Assembly: GCA_030374805.1 (NCBI GenBank)
Contig: JARGSG010000053.1
Span: forward strand, 124,001-188,000
From: Gracilaria gracilis
Lineage: Eukaryota > Rhodophyta > Florideophyceae > Gracilariales > Gracilariaceae
DNA length: 64,000 nucleotides
Reading direction: 5' to 3'
The translations under genes were made by a program, and so were the position numbers. Under the pieces are notes generated by a model. It searched no databases. It saw only the letters and a program-made list of their open reading frames with translations, and was not told where the DNA came from. Positions 62,985-64,000 of this stretch are shown in pieces (position 1 is the first letter of the stretch; each line of letters starts with the position of its first letter).

Positions 62985-64000
62985 TTAGCCAACAACCGAC
63001 CGCAAACTCTGAGGCGCTTCGGCCGTCACCGGACTCAGCAGTCGCATCAACGGCGTCACATGCGCCTTGGCATTGCTCACGCGGTGCACCACCGCCACAC
63101 TCTCTCCCGCCTCTTCCACATACCCCACTGATCTTTCAGACGCCGCCGCTTCGCTTGCCGCATCCGCGCAACCAGTCAAGCTCCACTGCTCCTCCACATC
63201 GATTAAGTGGATTCTGAACCATCCGTCATCCTCCGCCGCTTTAGCCGTCAGCCGACTCAAGTAGCACGGCTTGAGAAGAGCCTTCACAAAAGACTTGGCC
63301 TCCGCCGAGATATTGTTCCACCTTTCCCCATCAAACGCAGCCTCCTCAACTCCTTCCCGCCCAAGCCCACTTCCTTGCACCGGAAACGATCCGCTCAGCA
63401 TGCGGTACACACATACTCCCAGCGCATACATATCCACAGACGCGCTGTAGCTCGCGCCCCGCACCATCTCCGGCGCTTGGTACACCGCGTTGCCCACCTG
63501 CCCACGCATGCGGAGGTCTTCCTCGTCGTCCACGAATGCCACTGCCTCAAAATTGCCGAGCACAACCCTGGGGTCCGAAGCGTCTGATCCGTCGAAGCGC
63601 AGACTTTCCAGCGCCACCTTGCGGTGCACAAACCCCTTGCTGTGCATGAACTGCAGCGCCTGCACCAGTTGGATTGTGATGATCCGCGCCATACTTTCCG
63701 GCAGCGTACCACCGTGCTCGGATAGCACTTGCGTCAGCCGTCTTCCACCTACTGCTTTGCTCACCAGGTACGCGTAGCCTACCTCACTGAACACTCTTGT
63801 GGCGCCCATCAAGGTGTAGTGATACAGCTGGCGGACGGCAAACAGCTGGCGGTGGAGTGATTTGGCGGAGTCAAAGTCCGAGTACTGCTCTTCACCCGTG
63901 GCTATGCGCCGTACTGACACATTCGAGTTGTCAGACTTTTGAACGGCGCTGAACAACGTGCTTCCGTTCATGTCCTCCACTTCCTCGAGCAGTTCAAACT
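62985..64000 (-). CDS. Protein pseudokinase, 5' end outside the window
   Basis: The frame is open from the window edge (FELLEEVEDMNGSTLFSAV) to 62985. The first ATG in view is 63980, but the kinase N-lobe starts before it, so the true start is further right. Kinase layout is clear: the Gly-rich loop is degraded; the beta-3 position reads NVSVRRI (Arg for the ATP-anchoring Lys); the catalytic loop reads FVHRKVALESL (HRK for HRD, Ser for Asn); the magnesium loop reads LGNFEAV (NFE for DFG). YQAPEMV (APE) and SVDMYALGVCVYRMLSG (alpha F) are preserved. The CAMK-like body is otherwise complete, with a C-terminal extension of about 70 residues. All metal- and ATP-handling residues are altered in an intact frame, so a scaffold role is inferred. 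Confidence 0.78.
   Translation of the reverse strand, partial: FELLEEVEDMNGSTLFSAVQKSDNSNVSVRRIATGEEQYSDFDSAKSLHRQLFAVRQLYHYTLMGATRVFSEVGYAYLVSKAVGGRRLTQVLSEHGGTLPESMARIITIQLVQALQFMHSKGFVHRKVALESLRFDGSDASDPRVVLGNFEAVAFVDDEEDLRMRGQVGNAVYQAPEMVRGASYSASVDMYALGVCVYRMLSGSFPVQGSGLGREGVEEAAFDGERWNNISAEAKSFVKALLKPCYLSRLTAKAAEDDGWFRIHLIDVEEQWSLTGCADAASEAAASERSVGYVEEAGESVAVVHRVSNAKAHVTPLMRLLSPVTAEAPQSLRSVVG

Overview
The window is eukaryotic nuclear DNA. It is dominated by transposable elements, and only a small number of ordinary, mostly intronless genes lie between them. TATA boxes, a Kozak-like start, CREB/ATF-type TGACGTCA palindromes, a transit-peptide-like leader, chromodomain Ty3/gypsy, DIRS, copia, Tc1/mariner, pogo/Tigger and piggyBac elements together fit a compact, intron-poor alga. 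A florideophyte red alga of the Chondrus type is my best guess. That is inference; nothing in the sequence names the species.

Layout. 1-2956: right part of a DIRS-type element (RT/RNase H, tyrosine recombinase, repeated end sequence). 2954-6132: left part of a gypsy-type element (promoter, gag, protease), cut off by a piggyBac relic at 6133-7339. 8143-8370: a MITE. 8443-16713: a decayed copia element with both LTRs and an unusually long 3' region. 16943-18499: a dead Tc1/mariner copy. 18755-20479: a small secreted cysteine-rich protein and a degenerate kinase-fold protein. 21085-26524: a young chromodomain gypsy element with LTRs that look identical and a CGTTC target duplication. 26937-30995: a head-to-head pair of secreted cysteine-repeat (GCC2/GCC3, ephrin-receptor-like) paralogues. 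32373-34385: a pogo/Tigger element, autonomous parent of the MITE at 8.1 kb. 35111-35620: a two-pass membrane protein. 37909-38607: an SR-like protein with a duplicated N-terminal module. 35995-41430: the two copies of an old segmental duplication. 41449-43620: a second pogo element. 43723-45690: a second piggyBac relic. 45.8-47.7 kb: LTR-like debris. 49.0-49.3 kb: a cation/proton antiporter fragment. 50.6-51.8 kb: a jerky-like transposase relic. 52993-55921: a third, palindrome-ended piggyBac element. 56086-60300: an intact 1404-residue TIR/NB-ARC/WD40 receptor. 61591-64000: a SAM methyltransferase, a small hypothetical gene and a pseudokinase that runs off the right edge.

The most interesting item is the TIR-NB-ARC-WD40 protein. 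Its TIR Glu, P-loop, Walker B, TTRD, GLPL and LHD motifs are all intact, and seven or eight WD40 units are nearly identical in an exact 129-bp period. That is what an intracellular immune sensor with a rapidly rearranging recognition face would look like. Two pseudokinases and several secreted cysteine-rich proteins lie within the same 45 kb, but nothing here links them functionally. Most transposases carry visible lesions (stops, frameshifts or lost catalytic acids). The gypsy element at 21-26.5 kb is the only insertion that looks recent.
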